Part shown: one piece after another, positions 1-8,676 of the stretch | Layout: the number at the start of each line of letters is the position of its first letter | Numbering within the stretch: position 1 is the first letter of the stretch | Assembly: GCA_023429995.1 (NCBI GenBank) | Contig: JAEZCE010000046.1 | Coordinates: 170,297-234,296, forward strand | Direction: 5' to 3' | DNA: 64,000 nt | Origin: Bacillota bacterium | GTDB taxonomy: Bacteria; Bacillota; UBA4882; UBA8346 | Notes under the pieces: model-generated | Databases searched by the model: none | Told to the model about the DNA's origin: nothing | Seen by the model: only the letters and a program-made list of their open reading frames with translations | Program-made: the position numbers and the translations under genes

Positions 1-1
1 A

Positions 2-220
2 CGGATGTTTGAGATGGTAATCGGTGAAAGCGAACGGGTAATCGGTAAACTTGCCAGCGGACATGTAGGAAAGAGCTTTGAAGGACGCATCATGGATTTG
101 ATCTTGAAAACGAATTCACCGGAAGAATTAAACCGGGGCTTTAACGAATTAGGAAAGGAAATTGAAGTCTTGCTTTCGGAAGAAGATCCTGATTGGGATG
201 AGTTATTGAGCGACAAGTAA
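2..220 (+). CDS. C-terminal end of a probable SNF2-family (YqhH/RapA-like) helicase, cut by window edge
   Basis: The reading frame is open from the first bases, so this is probably the 3' end of a longer gene rather than a 71-residue protein. The visible part is an acidic, helical tail (SFEGRIMDLILKTNS, then a Glu/Asp-rich end). It resembles the extreme C-terminus of the SNF2-type helicases found upstream of yqhG in Firmicutes. The next gene, 49 bp downstream on the same strand, looks like YqhG, which supports the assignment. No helicase motif lies inside the window, so the call rests on a short tail plus gene order. Confidence 0.45.
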   Translation, partial: RMFEMVIGESERVIGKLASGHVGKSFEGRIMDLILKTNSPEELNRGFNELGKEIEVLLSEEDPDWDELLSDK

Positions 221-269
221 AACCAATATCCGAATGGGAAAAGTATAATAAAGAAAGGTTAGTCCATTG

Positions 270-1229
270 ATGCAACAGTCTTCACCTATTTTCGACTTTA
301 TCGTCGATGCGTTAAAAATATCGGGTTCCCCGTTTACTATCATCAATTCCGAATTGATTATGGCCCAGTGCCAAGTCTCCGTTCCCCGGACCTTCTTTAC
401 CCCGGCCCGGATAGAAACGCAAAATTTGCAAATGGTGTGTAATCCGGATCATTTAAGTAAATATCCCGGTTCGGAATTAGTGAGCAAAAGCAGTTACCGC
501 CTTCAATGGTTTATTGACGGTATCCGTGAAAGGGGTTTAATATCCACGGGTACTTTTGCCTATGAATTGGACCCCCGCAGAACCGAACGGGAAATTATGG
601 GAATCCTCAGCGAACAGTCCACGGTTTTGCCGCGGTTTTTCTTTGAAAAACCGACCTTATCCTACCATCCTGAATTACTGGCCAATTTTAGAGTCAGTTT
701 TGAAACCGATGAAAAAACGGAAGAACTTTACTCGCTGGGGATTGATTTGGTAAGTGGCGAGATCGATTCCAACCTTCACAAGGAAATCGCCGCCAAAAAG
801 CTTCACCCCAGTCCCCCCAAAAAAAATTTGGAAAAACGGAAAATCGCCTACCGGGAAGGTTATGATTCATTAGTCAACCATTTAAAATGGCAGCTTCAAA
901 ATCACGATTCAACTTGGGTACAATCAGCCCAAGCCCGTTGGGAAGAAGAGGTACAATACTTGGAAGCCTTTTACCGGGGTAATCTGGATGATGAAAACGA
1001 GAAAGAAGCCGAGAGCAGCTTTTATCGCCGTTTAGCCGAAGGTTACCGCAAATTTCAGCCTTTTGTTAAAATACACCTTATGAATATAGGCCTGGTATAT
1101 TTGCCCTTTATTCACTACACCCTGGAATCCCTTGACGGAAATCCCTTGCCGGCTATAATCTATGATCCTTTGCGGAAAAAAATAACTCATGGATTACCCA
1201 AGATCGCCGAAATGGTAAAGAATCGCTGA
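270..1229 (+). CDS. YqhG-like protein of unknown function
   Basis: A 319-residue soluble protein with no signal peptide or membrane segment. It resembles the YqhG family of Bacillus: it starts MQQ, has a central stretch LLANFRVSFETDEKTEEL followed by YSLGIDLVSGEI, and a helical region with the pattern W..A..RWE.E...LE.FY. It is longer than Bacillus YqhG (about 260 residues). The ATG at 270 follows AAAGG at a good distance; an in-frame TTG at 267 is less likely. The 3' end overlaps the convergent rsmE gene by 36 bp. The biochemical role of YqhG is unknown. Confidence 0.6.
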   Translation: MQQSSPIFDFIVDALKISGSPFTIINSELIMAQCQVSVPRTFFTPARIETQNLQMVCNPDHLSKYPGSELVSKSSYRLQWFIDGIRERGLISTGTFAYELDPRRTEREIMGILSEQSTVLPRFFFEKPTLSYHPELLANFRVSFETDEKTEELYSLGIDLVSGEIDSNLHKEIAAKKLHPSPPKKNLEKRKIAYREGYDSLVNHLKWQLQNHDSTWVQSAQARWEEEVQYLEAFYRGNLDDENEKEAESSFYRRLAEGYRKFQPFVKIHLMNIGLVYLPFIHYTLESLDGNPLPAIIYDPLRKKITHGLPKIAEMVKNR

Positions 1230-1937
1230 AGCAACCACCAGCCCCGCTGTTTCCGTCCGCAATATCCTGGGACCTAGAGTAACCGGAATCGCGCCAACTT
1301 GAACCGCCTGCTCCACCTCTTTTTGGGAAAAGCCTCCCTCCGAGCCGATGATCACCGTAATGTTTTCCGGGGCTTCTTTTTGTTCATTTAAAACCTGGTT
1401 CAGAGAATTTTCCTTTTCGCCTTCCCATGGGATCAATCGTAAGCCAAAAGGAGCCCTGTCTTTAAAAAATTGGTTCCAATTCGCTACAGGCCTCAGTTCC
1501 GGGATGATTTGGCGACCGGATTGTTCTGAGGCTTCCCGGATGATTTTTCGCCAGCGCTCCTCCTTTTTTCGGGCTCCGGCGCCATCAAGCCGGATGGTGC
1601 TGCGTTCGCTGATTAGGGGTTGAAAGCAACTAACGCCAAGCTCGGTATTTTTTTGCAGGACAAACTCAAATTTATCCCCTTTGGGCAGGCTTTGCACCAG
1701 ATTGATTTTAACCTTGGGTTCGGTTTGGCGTTCAATCTGCTTAACAATTTCTCCTATCACTTCATCCGGGGTAACCGTCAGAACTTTAGCCTGATATTCC
1801 TGACCTTTACCATTCAAAACGGTAATCTCCGCCCCCGGTCCCTGACGAAGGACATTTAACAAATGATGGCGGTCTTCTCCTTTCAGAATGACGGTATGAT
1901 CATGGATTTGATCGCTGGGAATAAAAAAACGGGTCAT
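1194..1937 (-). CDS. rsmE: 16S rRNA (uracil1498-N3)-methyltransferase RsmE
   Basis: 247 residues, the usual length of RsmE, a SPOUT-class methyltransferase that methylates N3 of U1498 in 16S rRNA using S-adenosylmethionine. The N-terminal part holds the PUA-like RNA-binding domain (HHLLNVLRQGPG, residues about 24-35). The C-terminal half forms the trefoil-knot SAM site, with the diagnostic IGSEGGFSQKE and LGPRILRTETAG motifs near the end. It converges on the YqhG-like gene, overlapping 36 bp at the 3' ends. Many Firmicutes have prmA upstream of rsmE; here there is none. Confidence 0.95.
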   Translation of the reverse strand: MTRFFIPSDQIHDHTVILKGEDRHHLLNVLRQGPGAEITVLNGKGQEYQAKVLTVTPDEVIGEIVKQIERQTEPKVKINLVQSLPKGDKFEFVLQKNTELGVSCFQPLISERSTIRLDGAGARKKEERWRKIIREASEQSGRQIIPELRPVANWNQFFKDRAPFGLRLIPWEGEKENSLNQVLNEQKEAPENITVIIGSEGGFSQKEVEQAVQVGAIPVTLGPRILRTETAGLVVASAILYHFGDLG

Positions 1938-2215
1938 AATTGGGAAGCTCCTTTTATAGGCTTTTCACAAGAATACTGCATTCCCCCATAACTGTCAATC
2001 CTCTTCCTTATCCCCTGAGAGCCAATCCAAAACATAAGCAGAAGGATTGAAAATTTCCAGGATCAACCAGGAGACTTCCGAAGTAATCCCAAAAAACATA
2101 AAGCTGGGATTGGAGACATCAATGACCCCTCACCCAGGATTACCATGCTGTGCCGTAGAGTATTGAAGAGGTGGTATCGTTAAGGGCCGGATTCTACCCT
2201 AACAGAGAGGGAATT
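1938..2215. other. Intergenic stretch with one doubtful tiny ORF
   Basis: 278 bp between rsmE and a small hypothetical gene. On the minus strand, 1995-2099 could encode 34 residues, hydrophobic with an acidic tail (MFFGITSEVSWLILEIF, ending GDKEED). No convincing ribosome binding site precedes it, so it may be a remnant of a membrane protein gene or chance. No terminator or RNA structure was recognised. Confidence 0.2.
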
Positions 2216-2458
2216 TCAATAGCGGGTAATGTGCCGATTCAGCAATATTAAAGGTTCTTCCCACATATCCACATAATGTCCGGATTCTTCGGCAAACGTT
2301 TTAAACTCCCTGGCTTTTTCCCTTTGATCTTCACTAAACCTAAAAGTGGCGACATTATTACCATATAAAAGCTTCATATAAATCATTGGGCCCTCCCACC
2401 GACAATCCATTTGTTTATATGCTAACAAAACATTATCAATAAGAGGTAACTGTTCCAT
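2216..2458 (-). CDS. Small hypothetical protein (80 aa)
   Basis: Not recognised. 80 residues, mixed charge, no signal peptide or membrane helix, rich in aromatic residues (WEGPMIYMKLLYGNN; VDMWEEPLILLNRH). A GAGGTAAC sequence precedes the ATG at suitable spacing, which supports translation. It lies 82 bp downstream of the YoaP-like acetyltransferase gene on the same strand and may be cotranscribed with it. Confidence 0.5.
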   Translation of the reverse strand: MEQLPLIDNVLLAYKQMDCRWEGPMIYMKLLYGNNVATFRFSEDQREKAREFKTFAEESGHYVDMWEEPLILLNRHITRY

Positions 2459-2540
2459 AATCGTTACCTCAAATCCAATTTAAGATTGCTTTAAATATCG
2501 GCCATTTAAATTTGCTACTTTCCCGGAAATACTTTGATTT

Positions 2541-3299
2541 TCAAACACGACCAGCCGCAAGCATTTTCCGTAAATAACCTTCATTAAGCAAATGCAGCGT
2601 TTCAAATTTACCTTTATAAAAAACAGCCCAGTTATTAAATACGCCCGGTAGTGCTTTTGCTTTTTCCAAAGTATCGATTTTATTCAACTCAAACGGAATA
2701 TGATTTGTCATACAAAAAGTTTCAATTTGTTTTATGCAGTCCGGAATATAAGGACATTGCAGGCTATAGTAAATCGTCAATATTTCTTTATCGATGTGTT
2801 GCCCTTTTGCATTGGACGAAAATTGCGGCCTCAGACCATTAAAAGATAAGGCCATCAATTCATACTCGTTATCGATCGCATCTACGGTCTCAAAACCAAA
2901 TTTTTGCATGAACTTTTTCTCGGAAAGAAAAGGCATTTTCTTTTTTGAACTGAGTATGCAAACACCCGCCTTCTTTTGCTTTTTTGCATCTTCTATGCAA
3001 TAATGAAGCAATTCTGTACCATAGCCTTTTCCCTTGAAACTGCCGGAAATCCAAAGACAGTAAATATAAATATAGTTGTTCCCAACAATAGGAACCCACG
3101 CTTTTTCAAGCGGCGCATATTCAATAAACACCTTACCCTTTTCGTTTAATTTTCTAAAAACATGGCCTTCAGGAATTCTATCGACTAGCCATGCTTTTTT
3201 ACCTTCAACACCCTTTTGGTGTTTTTTATCGGCTATCGCACAACATAAATGCTCACTTCCAATATTGCCGATGGTTAAATTTATAAATTCATTGCTCAT
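2541..3299 (-). CDS. yoaP: GNAT N-acetyltransferase with YoaP-like C-terminal domain
   Basis: 252 residues, matching the two-domain layout and length of Bacillus subtilis YoaP. The N-terminal GNAT fold shows the acetyl-CoA loop as GSFKGKGYGTELL (residues about 86-98) after the beta strand IYIYCLWI. The C-terminal region (from about residue 165) has a thioredoxin-like start, YYSLQCPYIPDC, and ends GYLRKMLAAGRV, as in YoaP domains. The acetylated substrate is unknown. GAGAGG lies just upstream of the ATG. The start overlaps the end of the HEAT-repeat gene by 11 bp, indicating translational coupling. Confidence 0.8.
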   Translation of the reverse strand: MSNEFINLTIGNIGSEHLCCAIADKKHQKGVEGKKAWLVDRIPEGHVFRKLNEKGKVFIEYAPLEKAWVPIVGNNYIYIYCLWISGSFKGKGYGTELLHYCIEDAKKQKKAGVCILSSKKKMPFLSEKKFMQKFGFETVDAIDNEYELMALSFNGLRPQFSSNAKGQHIDKEILTIYYSLQCPYIPDCIKQIETFCMTNHIPFELNKIDTLEKAKALPGVFNNWAVFYKGKFETLHLLNEGYLRKMLAAGRV

Positions 3300-4131
3300 T
3301 CTTACAACCTCTCAATTCGTTCCTTCTTAACTTATGAATATGTTTTAGCGATAATTGCACCATTGTTCGCACCTTTTCATCGGAATCATTCTTAGCCATT
3401 GCAAGGCACTCTTCCGCCGTTTTGGTTGTCATCTTCCCCAAACTTCTTGCCGCTTCCCAGCGGAACTGGGGTATTGCGCCGTTCAGTAAAAAGTGTTTCA
3501 AAACTTGATACGTTCGAGGATTGGGAAATGCTTGTAACGCCCGGAGAACCTTCCATACAATGAGTTCATTTTGATGATAATCCGCCATTATCCTCAGTAA
3601 GTTGTCAAACGAACTCTGATCATGGGAATAAAACGAAATATGTCCGATGGCGTCAATGATTTCGCTAACCTCCGGTTCAGCGCTTTCCAACAAGAATTCA
3701 TTCAATTTTCCCAAAGCCGGTATTCCCATACGAATGATACTGCGAATGATTATATCCCGGGGCAAAGGGAAGTTCCATTTTTGAAAAATTTCACTTGGCA
3801 ATTCTTGATATTGATTACTCCCAATCTTACCGACGTATTTCAGCATCTCCGGTATTGCCCCTGCTCCAATCGAGCTTAAGGCATCAGAGATAGCGATTCT
3901 TACGTATAAAGCCTTTTCTATCTTCAGCCGGATGCATAAATCAGGGACCGAGGCCAGGACTTTTCTTTTCCCAAGGAGCCGGGCTGCCGCAGTACGAGTT
4001 TGAGGATCACGGTTATTCAAAAATGCCGTCAAAGCTACATCGGAATGAGTTTCAAACTGCTGTGCAAATTCAGCCGTAATTTCTCCTCTGGCTTCGCGAG
4101 CCTGTCTCTTGACTTCCAGTCTACCCATCAA
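3289..4131 (-). CDS. HEAT-repeat protein
   Basis: 280 residues made largely of helical pairs typical of HEAT/PBS-lyase repeats, for example TAAARLLGKRK, VRIAISDALSSIG, FRWEAARSLGKM and VRTMVQLSLKHI. Such repeats usually act as scaffolds for protein-protein contact and give no enzymatic function. No signal peptide or membrane helix. The ATG is preceded by GGAGAAGG, located inside the end of the upstream SRPBCC remnant. It is coupled by overlap to the downstream YoaP-like gene. The binding partner cannot be inferred. Confidence 0.8.
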   Translation of the reverse strand: MMGRLEVKRQAREARGEITAEFAQQFETHSDVALTAFLNNRDPQTRTAAARLLGKRKVLASVPDLCIRLKIEKALYVRIAISDALSSIGAGAIPEMLKYVGKIGSNQYQELPSEIFQKWNFPLPRDIIIRSIIRMGIPALGKLNEFLLESAEPEVSEIIDAIGHISFYSHDQSSFDNLLRIMADYHQNELIVWKVLRALQAFPNPRTYQVLKHFLLNGAIPQFRWEAARSLGKMTTKTAEECLAMAKNDSDEKVRTMVQLSLKHIHKLRRNELRGCKNEQ

Positions 4132-4490
4132 CCTTCTCCAGGCCGATCCGGAGTTTCTCCGAGCTTCATTGACAGTTCAAACAAATAGTGATCCATGGTT
4201 GCTCCCAAATCAAAAAACAGATAAGACAGTACCCGAATAAACGGATTTCCAATTTCTATACACTCGATAAAAATAATCTTGGTTTTATGATTCGGTAACG
4301 GAATAAACTCCCCAACCCAATGCCCTTTCCACGTCTTGCCATCCGTCATTTCGAATTCAAAGCGAGAAGGTGCTTCCTTTACCGCAGTTTTGAAATATAT
4401 AGCCGGACCTTTGAGGGGATATTCAATCCATATTTCAAAATCGCCATAATGCTCCCTCACTTTTACCCCTTTCAGACTTGGCCGCCAGTA
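4128..4490 (-). pseudogene. SRPBCC-family gene, 5'-truncated remnant
   Basis: The reading frame is open up to 4592, but homology to the SRPBCC (polyketide cyclase/START-like) ligand-binding fold begins only near 4490, at YWRPSLKGVKVREHYGDF, and continues through FEFEMTDGKTWKGHWVGEF to a C-terminal helix. SRPBCC proteins start with about 30 further residues (first strand and helix), which are absent. The upstream residues of this frame are an out-of-frame reading of a DJ-1/PfpI gene fragment (4472-4636). The simplest reading is a deletion that joined the front of one gene to the back of another. A residual truncated product is possible. Confidence 0.6.
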
Positions 4491-4636
4491 AATATTTTGG
4501 TTAAGCCGACAGTCTTGACGATATATCGAGCGGTATCCTCCCTGCAATAACGACCGGAATTCAATTCGGCAATTAAATAACCGGTTTCCCAATCAGCCAT
4601 GCTGTCAATTACATACAAATACGCTATTTGGATCAT
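4472..4636 (-). pseudogene. DJ-1/PfpI family gene, 3'-truncated remnant (54 codons)
   Basis: An ATG at 4636, preceded by GGAG with 9-nt spacing, opens a frame reading MIQIAYLYVIDSMADWETGY, then IAELNSGRY and YIVKTVGLTK, then a stop at 4472. This is the characteristic N-terminus of DJ-1/PfpI (class I glutamine amidotransferase-like) proteins, including the conserved ADWE. The family normally continues for about 130 more residues with the nucleophile Cys; none of that is present. After VGLTK the frame runs into SRPBCC sequence read out of frame. The regulatory start looks intact, so a 54-residue peptide could still be made. Confidence 0.7.
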
Positions 4637-4665
4637 TAATAAGTTCTCCGGTGATCAAAATATTT

Positions 4666-5280
4666 TCATATCTCTTTTGTCAAAAAAACAGGATATTGAT
4701 CTTTAGACAATTTTTTTTGTAAATTCACAGGATCCACATGGTAGTATGTTGGAACATATTCAAATCTTAATTTTTGATTTTCAATAAAAAAACGTGCTTC
4801 TGCATCGAATGCAATGGAGCGAAAATCATCTTTATCGGTAGGCATATCTCGATAAAGCAATTGCTGTTCTTTCCAACAAAGCTCTTTGTTTTTCAATTCC
4901 AAATCATAAACTCCATAAGCAATTCCCTCCATTGTATGGTCGGGAACAGTGGAAGAGATTAAACTCATGATTCCAGTTATTTGAGAAGTACTCTTTCGTT
5001 TAGCGAGTAGATAATGAAAAACACTGACTCCGGTGAAATCTTTCTTAATACCATTGCGACTTTTATCCGGATCAAGATAATAAATTTTTTCATGAGTAAC
5101 TGTAGTCATATTAAACTTTAATCCGGAATTAAAAATTAGTAAATCAGAAAAAAACATTTCATCGGTATAAACCCCTTCCAGCTTACCTTCTTCCAGTCGA
5201 TAAATTGTATCATCTGTTTTTAACGCCTTACCTATCACATAGTTTTGAATAAAAATATTAATCTGATCTATAGTAGTCAT
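4666..5280 (-). CDS. Hypothetical protein (204 aa)
   Basis: Not recognised. 204 residues, soluble, no signal peptide, alternating beta-rich segments (TIYRLEEGKLEGVYTDEMFF; IYYLDPDKSRNGIK) and Lys/Glu-rich loops. AAAGGAC precedes the ATG. Base composition is noticeably AT-rich compared with the neighbouring housekeeping genes, which may indicate acquired DNA. It is separated from the upstream hydrolase-like gene by 55 bp. Confidence 0.6.
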   Translation of the reverse strand: MTTIDQINIFIQNYVIGKALKTDDTIYRLEEGKLEGVYTDEMFFSDLLIFNSGLKFNMTTVTHEKIYYLDPDKSRNGIKKDFTGVSVFHYLLAKRKSTSQITGIMSLISSTVPDHTMEGIAYGVYDLELKNKELCWKEQQLLYRDMPTDKDDFRSIAFDAEARFFIENQKLRFEYVPTYYHVDPVNLQKKLSKDQYPVFLTKEI

Positions 5281-5335
5281 GTTTTCGTCCTTTATATGCC
5301 ATTGTTTTATTTTTACTTAAGTATAGAATATATAA

Positions 5336-5878
5336 TCATAATTCAGCGAATGCAACCACATAATTGTGACCATATTTCTTGGCGCAGTTTGGACATGTTG
5401 TGTAATAAAAATAGTACTTTCGGGCTTTTTTACCACTGGCGGCTACATACTGATCCATCTCTTTGATCCATTTTGGTACAGCACTATAGGGGCCATCAAA
5501 AACTTTGCTCATAAAAGTGCCGCTGAATTTATAATTCTCAGCTCCGGGGACTTCCTTGGTAACCGCTAAATAATATTCGCACTTCCACGGCGAAGGATCA
5601 TAGGCCAGCATCAAAAAATCTTTCAGATCCGGCGCTGCGCCGGCCTCCTCGGCTCTCTTCCACATCCGCGCCATTATCCGATTGATTGTCCAGGGTAACG
5701 GGATATGAAAGAGTTGCGGTATTGAATCTTTGATAAATTGTTTTTCCTCCCATTGATGGGTCTTTTCATCCCATGGAGTCTTATCGAACTCAGGGCAACA
5801 TCCATCGTTTTTTTGTTTTTCCTCAATCATTCCATCCATCTCTCCTTTTACTAAAGTTTCTCCGTTACTGGGGTCCAT
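5336..5878 (-). CDS. Uncharacterised protein of the CCPEF...TTCPxCAKKYG type (often labelled hydrolase)
   Basis: 180 residues. After a short polar leader comes CCPEFDKTPWDEKTHQWEEK (residues about 27-46), then VTKEVPGAE and FSGTFMSKVFDGPY, and a C-terminal YYFYYTTCPNCAKKYGHNY. This pattern belongs to a small bacterial family commonly found beside GyrI-like proteins and loosely annotated as hydrolase; the central part is reminiscent of the GyrI-like fold. The four conserved cysteines (CC and CPNC) suggest metal binding or redox activity, which is inference. It lies 7 bp downstream of a GyrI-like gene, so the two are likely one transcript and may act on the same ligand. Confidence 0.65.
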   Translation of the reverse strand: MDPSNGETLVKGEMDGMIEEKQKNDGCCPEFDKTPWDEKTHQWEEKQFIKDSIPQLFHIPLPWTINRIMARMWKRAEEAGAAPDLKDFLMLAYDPSPWKCEYYLAVTKEVPGAENYKFSGTFMSKVFDGPYSAVPKWIKEMDQYVAASGKKARKYYFYYTTCPNCAKKYGHNYVVAFAEL

Positions 5879-5885
5879 TATGAAA

Positions 5886-6515
5886 CTATCCTTGATATTG
5901 AAACGGTTGCCTCAAAATTGTCTTCATTTTCTCCGGTGCAACTTTACGGAAGTCGCTTAAATAGATTTCGTGGTGTTTTTGCTTTTCTCCGTCAAATATC
6001 CCATGTTGATCCTCAATCCGTCGGTGGATTTTTAAGATATTGGGGTGTTCCTCGGCGAAAGGACCGATATGCATTATCTGGGATGAAAGGCCTTCCTGAT
6101 AATCTTCCAATCGCAACTGTCTGGCAGTCTGCAACTTTTTACTTTTTACGACATCGTCTATTGTCGCTCCTACGAGCTGGCCCTTCACAAATTCAGGTTG
6201 CATTATCATATAGGTCCAACGCCAATTGTCACGGTTGCCATTCACAAAATCATTCATATCTTCAGCCCACCACAAGCCTTCAAGGGGCATTACCCCATAG
6301 TCGATTCCCAGTGTTTTTTTGACCAGAAACTTTGCTTTATAGGATACACTAAATAAAGCCTCGATGGCCTTCTGTGAATCGCCATTTTCAAAATCCATCC
6401 CCATACCGTCAATCATCAAAAATTGGAACCGGGGTACTTCCACAATTTCCGACTCATGGGGCGGAGGATTATAATACTTCTTCAATTCACGTTTGAAATC
6501 AAGCTTTTTGTCCAT
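5886..6515 (-). CDS. GyrI-like small-molecule-binding protein
   Basis: 209 residues from the ATG at 6515, chosen because AGGAGG lies directly upstream; the open frame extends to 6569 without a binding site. The sequence KLDFKRELKKYYNPP, VEVPRFQFLMIDGMG and PLEGLWWAEDMNDF is typical of the GyrI-like domain family (SHS2-fold ligand binders, COG4832 type). YLSDFRKVAPEKMKTILRQP at the C-terminus is also family-typical. These proteins bind amphipathic or toxic small molecules; the ligand is unknown. It is paired with the downstream CCPEF-type gene. Confidence 0.75.
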   Translation of the reverse strand: MDKKLDFKRELKKYYNPPPHESEIVEVPRFQFLMIDGMGMDFENGDSQKAIEALFSVSYKAKFLVKKTLGIDYGVMPLEGLWWAEDMNDFVNGNRDNWRWTYMIMQPEFVKGQLVGATIDDVVKSKKLQTARQLRLEDYQEGLSSQIMHIGPFAEEHPNILKIHRRIEDQHGIFDGEKQKHHEIYLSDFRKVAPEKMKTILRQPFQYQG

Positions 6516-6669
6516 TTTCGAAGCCTCCTTTTTATAACCCGTTGTAGCTGCTATCGAATACCAATCCATCTGCTTCTATTTCTAAAAATAGAATACACCC
6601 GAATATACGACAACTATATGTCTTATTACAATCCAATTTATCGAAGTTCACAGTAAAAACATCAGAACG

Positions 6670-6723
6670 ATTAAAATAAAACCGTCCGGAGATGTTTGAA
6701 TGGCAAAAGCCAACTCCGGACGG
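6670..6723 (-). terminator. Intrinsic terminator of the lysine operon
   Basis: Perfect 10-bp inverted repeat: CCGTCCGGAG at 6682-6691 and CTCCGGACGG at 6714-6723. On the minus strand it is followed by TTTTATTTTAAT. It lies 51 bp past the dapA stop codon and marks the end of the minus-strand operon. Confidence 0.9.
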
Positions 6724-6774
6724 CCTTATTATTTGTTGGGCAATTTTTCAAAGGAATTATCTGTCGTGGAATTT

Positions 6775-7635
6775 TTATAAATATTGATTCAGTTTCTCTT
6801 TGAGCCCACTGGATATTTCCGTCAACGGCAGGCGGGTCTCCAAAGAGCGAATCATCCCTTGTTGTTTCAAACAATACTTGATAGGCGCCGGATTGGGCTC
6901 CACAAACAAAGACGGAATGAATTCCGCCAAACCCCTCCATTTCTCCAACGCCTTTTGATGGTTGTTGGCCTGGATCAGCTTAAAAACCTCCACAAATATT
7001 CCGGTTGCCAGGTGGGCTGAGGCTAAAATACCGCCGTCGCCTCCCAGGGTCAAAGTGGTATAAAACAAAGCATCTTCCCCGGTCAAAATGGAGAAATCGG
7101 CGGGCCGGCGCAGCAATAGTTCAGAGGTCTGTTTCAAGTCGCCGCAGGAGTCTTTCAACCCGACGATGTTTTTTAGCTCCGCCAGTTTATAAATGGTGGC
7201 ATTTTCGATGTTTCTTCCGGTACGGTAAGGAATATTGTAAATCATAATTGGAAGTGCCGTTGCTTCCGACATCTGCAGAAAATGCTGATAAATACCGTTT
7301 TGATCCGGGCGGTTGTAATAGGGGGTAACCGATAAAATGCCATCCACTTTGTAATGTTCAACTTTTTTTAGTTGCTTGACGACTTTTTTCGTATAATTAC
7401 CGCCAAGCCCCACAAAAACCGACACCCTACCCCGGGTAAATTCCAAAGACTTCTCGATGACTTCCAAATACTCATCTTCTTCAATAGCCGGACTTTCCCC
7501 GGTGGTTGCCAAAGGAATCAGACCGGAAACGCCTTTTCCGATATAAAAATCAATTAATCTTTGTAGCGACTGATAATCAATGTGATCATCTATCAACGGA
7601 GTAATTAAAGGTATCCAGACACCATTAAGCTTCAT
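6775..7635 (-). CDS. dapA: 4-hydroxy-tetrahydrodipicolinate synthase
   Basis: 286 residues, a (beta/alpha)8 class I aldolase that condenses pyruvate with aspartate semialdehyde, the first committed step of lysine/diaminopimelate synthesis. Seen: N-terminal GVWIPLITPL, the phosphate-loop-like TTGESPA (around residue 45), YNIPYRTGRNI with the conserved Tyr and Arg, and the Schiff-base lysine in VGLKDSCGD. AGGAGG precedes the ATG. It is the last gene of the operon headed by the lysine riboswitch at 12.7 kb and is followed by a strong terminator, so lysine-responsive control is expected. Confidence 0.95.
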   Translation of the reverse strand: MKLNGVWIPLITPLIDDHIDYQSLQRLIDFYIGKGVSGLIPLATTGESPAIEEDEYLEVIEKSLEFTRGRVSVFVGLGGNYTKKVVKQLKKVEHYKVDGILSVTPYYNRPDQNGIYQHFLQMSEATALPIMIYNIPYRTGRNIENATIYKLAELKNIVGLKDSCGDLKQTSELLLRRPADFSILTGEDALFYTTLTLGGDGGILASAHLATGIFVEVFKLIQANNHQKALEKWRGLAEFIPSLFVEPNPAPIKYCLKQQGMIRSLETRLPLTEISSGLKEKLNQYL

Positions 7636-7720
7636 AAAAACCCCTCCTAAATTGGTTGCTAAATTCTTTTATGGCATAGCCTCTCGACTAAAATCCCGTC
7701 AAAAAGCAACAAAAAAGTTG

Positions 7721-8230
7721 TCAAACAAATTTCTTTGCCAAATCCGCCAACGCTGTATCGCATACCCGAAAGACAGTCCATTCATCCATCGCAACAGCGC
7801 CCATACTTTTATAAAACTGAACGGAGGAATGATTCCAGTCTAAACACCACCACTCCAAACGGCCGCAATCCCTGTCTACCGCAAGCTTAGCCAAAAAAGC
7901 AAGCATTAATTTACCCAGACCTTTGCCGCGCAGTTCCGGCTTAACGTACAAATCCTCTAAATAAATACCCGGTTTTCCCAGGAAGGTTGAAAAATTATGA
8001 AAGAAAAGGGCAAAGCTGACGGATTCACCGTCATATTCTCCGATAACCACTTCAGCAGTCTCTCGAACAAATAAAGAGTCCCGTAAAACAGCTTCCGTGG
8101 CGGTAACCTGATCTGCCAGGTGTTCATAATCGGCCAATTCTTTAATAAAGTTCAAAATAATAGGCACATCAGCTTCTGCAGCAAAACGTATTTTGAAATT
8201 GGGATTTTGGGTTTCCATAAGTTCAGACAT
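7721..8230 (-). CDS. GNAT N-acetyltransferase, diamine/thialysine acetyltransferase-like
   Basis: 169 residues in a single GNAT fold. The N-terminus IRFAAEADVPIILNFIKELADYE, the strand YLEDLYVKPELRGKGLGKLM with the acetyl-CoA loop RGKGLG (around residue 110), and WWCLDWNHSSVQFYKSMGA are characteristic of the spermidine/spermine and thialysine acetyltransferase branch. These enzymes acetylate primary amines of lysine-like or polyamine substrates. It lies between asd and dapA in a lysine-riboswitch operon, so a lysine- or DAP-related substrate is an attractive inference. GGAG precedes the ATG. Confidence 0.8.
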   Translation of the reverse strand: MSELMETQNPNFKIRFAAEADVPIILNFIKELADYEHLADQVTATEAVLRDSLFVRETAEVVIGEYDGESVSFALFFHNFSTFLGKPGIYLEDLYVKPELRGKGLGKLMLAFLAKLAVDRDCGRLEWWCLDWNHSSVQFYKSMGAVAMDEWTVFRVCDTALADLAKKFV

Positions 8231-8267
8231 ATCATTACTCCATCAAGCAATAATGAACTCCATCTTA

Positions 8268-8603
8268 TTAAATAATTTTACGCATCTCCCAAACCGTTCC
8301 CTTGGCGTCGGGACAGTGGATCTGGTGAACTTTATAATCCGCTTCATTCCATGACGGAAAACCCAAGGCCACCCGCCAGATGTATAAATCCAAAACATGG
8401 AGCAAAGCGTTGCAAACACCCGGCGGTTTTTGATAAGGATTCTCGTAAATAAAAGTATCTCCCAGGTTATGTTTGCATTCTTCGTTCTTTTCAACCATTT
8501 TGATTTCAATCTTGCCGATCTTTTGCCATAGGGCCTGATAATCCTGATGGCTTTTAATGCTGGAAATATCGATGTTCAAATCGAGTAATTCTTTTTCTCC
8601 CAT
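8268..8603 (-). CDS. TIGR04076-like small protein
   Basis: 111 residues. From about residue 30 the sequence IEIKMVEKNEECKHNLGDTFIY, then PPGVCNALLHVLDLYIWRVALG and CPDAKGTVWEMRKI, resembles the TIGR04076 family (a conserved Cys followed by HxxGDxF, a second Cys in PxGxC, and a final CPD). The function of that family is unknown; the cysteines suggest metal binding. GGAGGGAG precedes the ATG. It is cotranscribed between asd and a GNAT gene. Confidence 0.55.
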   Translation of the reverse strand: MGEKELLDLNIDISSIKSHQDYQALWQKIGKIEIKMVEKNEECKHNLGDTFIYENPYQKPPGVCNALLHVLDLYIWRVALGFPSWNEADYKVHQIHCPDAKGTVWEMRKII

Positions 8604-8676
8604 TGATTTCTCCCTCCAAAAACAAGTTAAGCTTGCTCTAGCCGAAAAAATTTAAGAAGGTAAAATAATCGTACCA

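Noticed and set aside
5918..6322. Plus-strand open frame of 134 codons
   Set aside because: It lies opposite the GyrI-like gene, has no ribosome binding site and no recognisable protein pattern.
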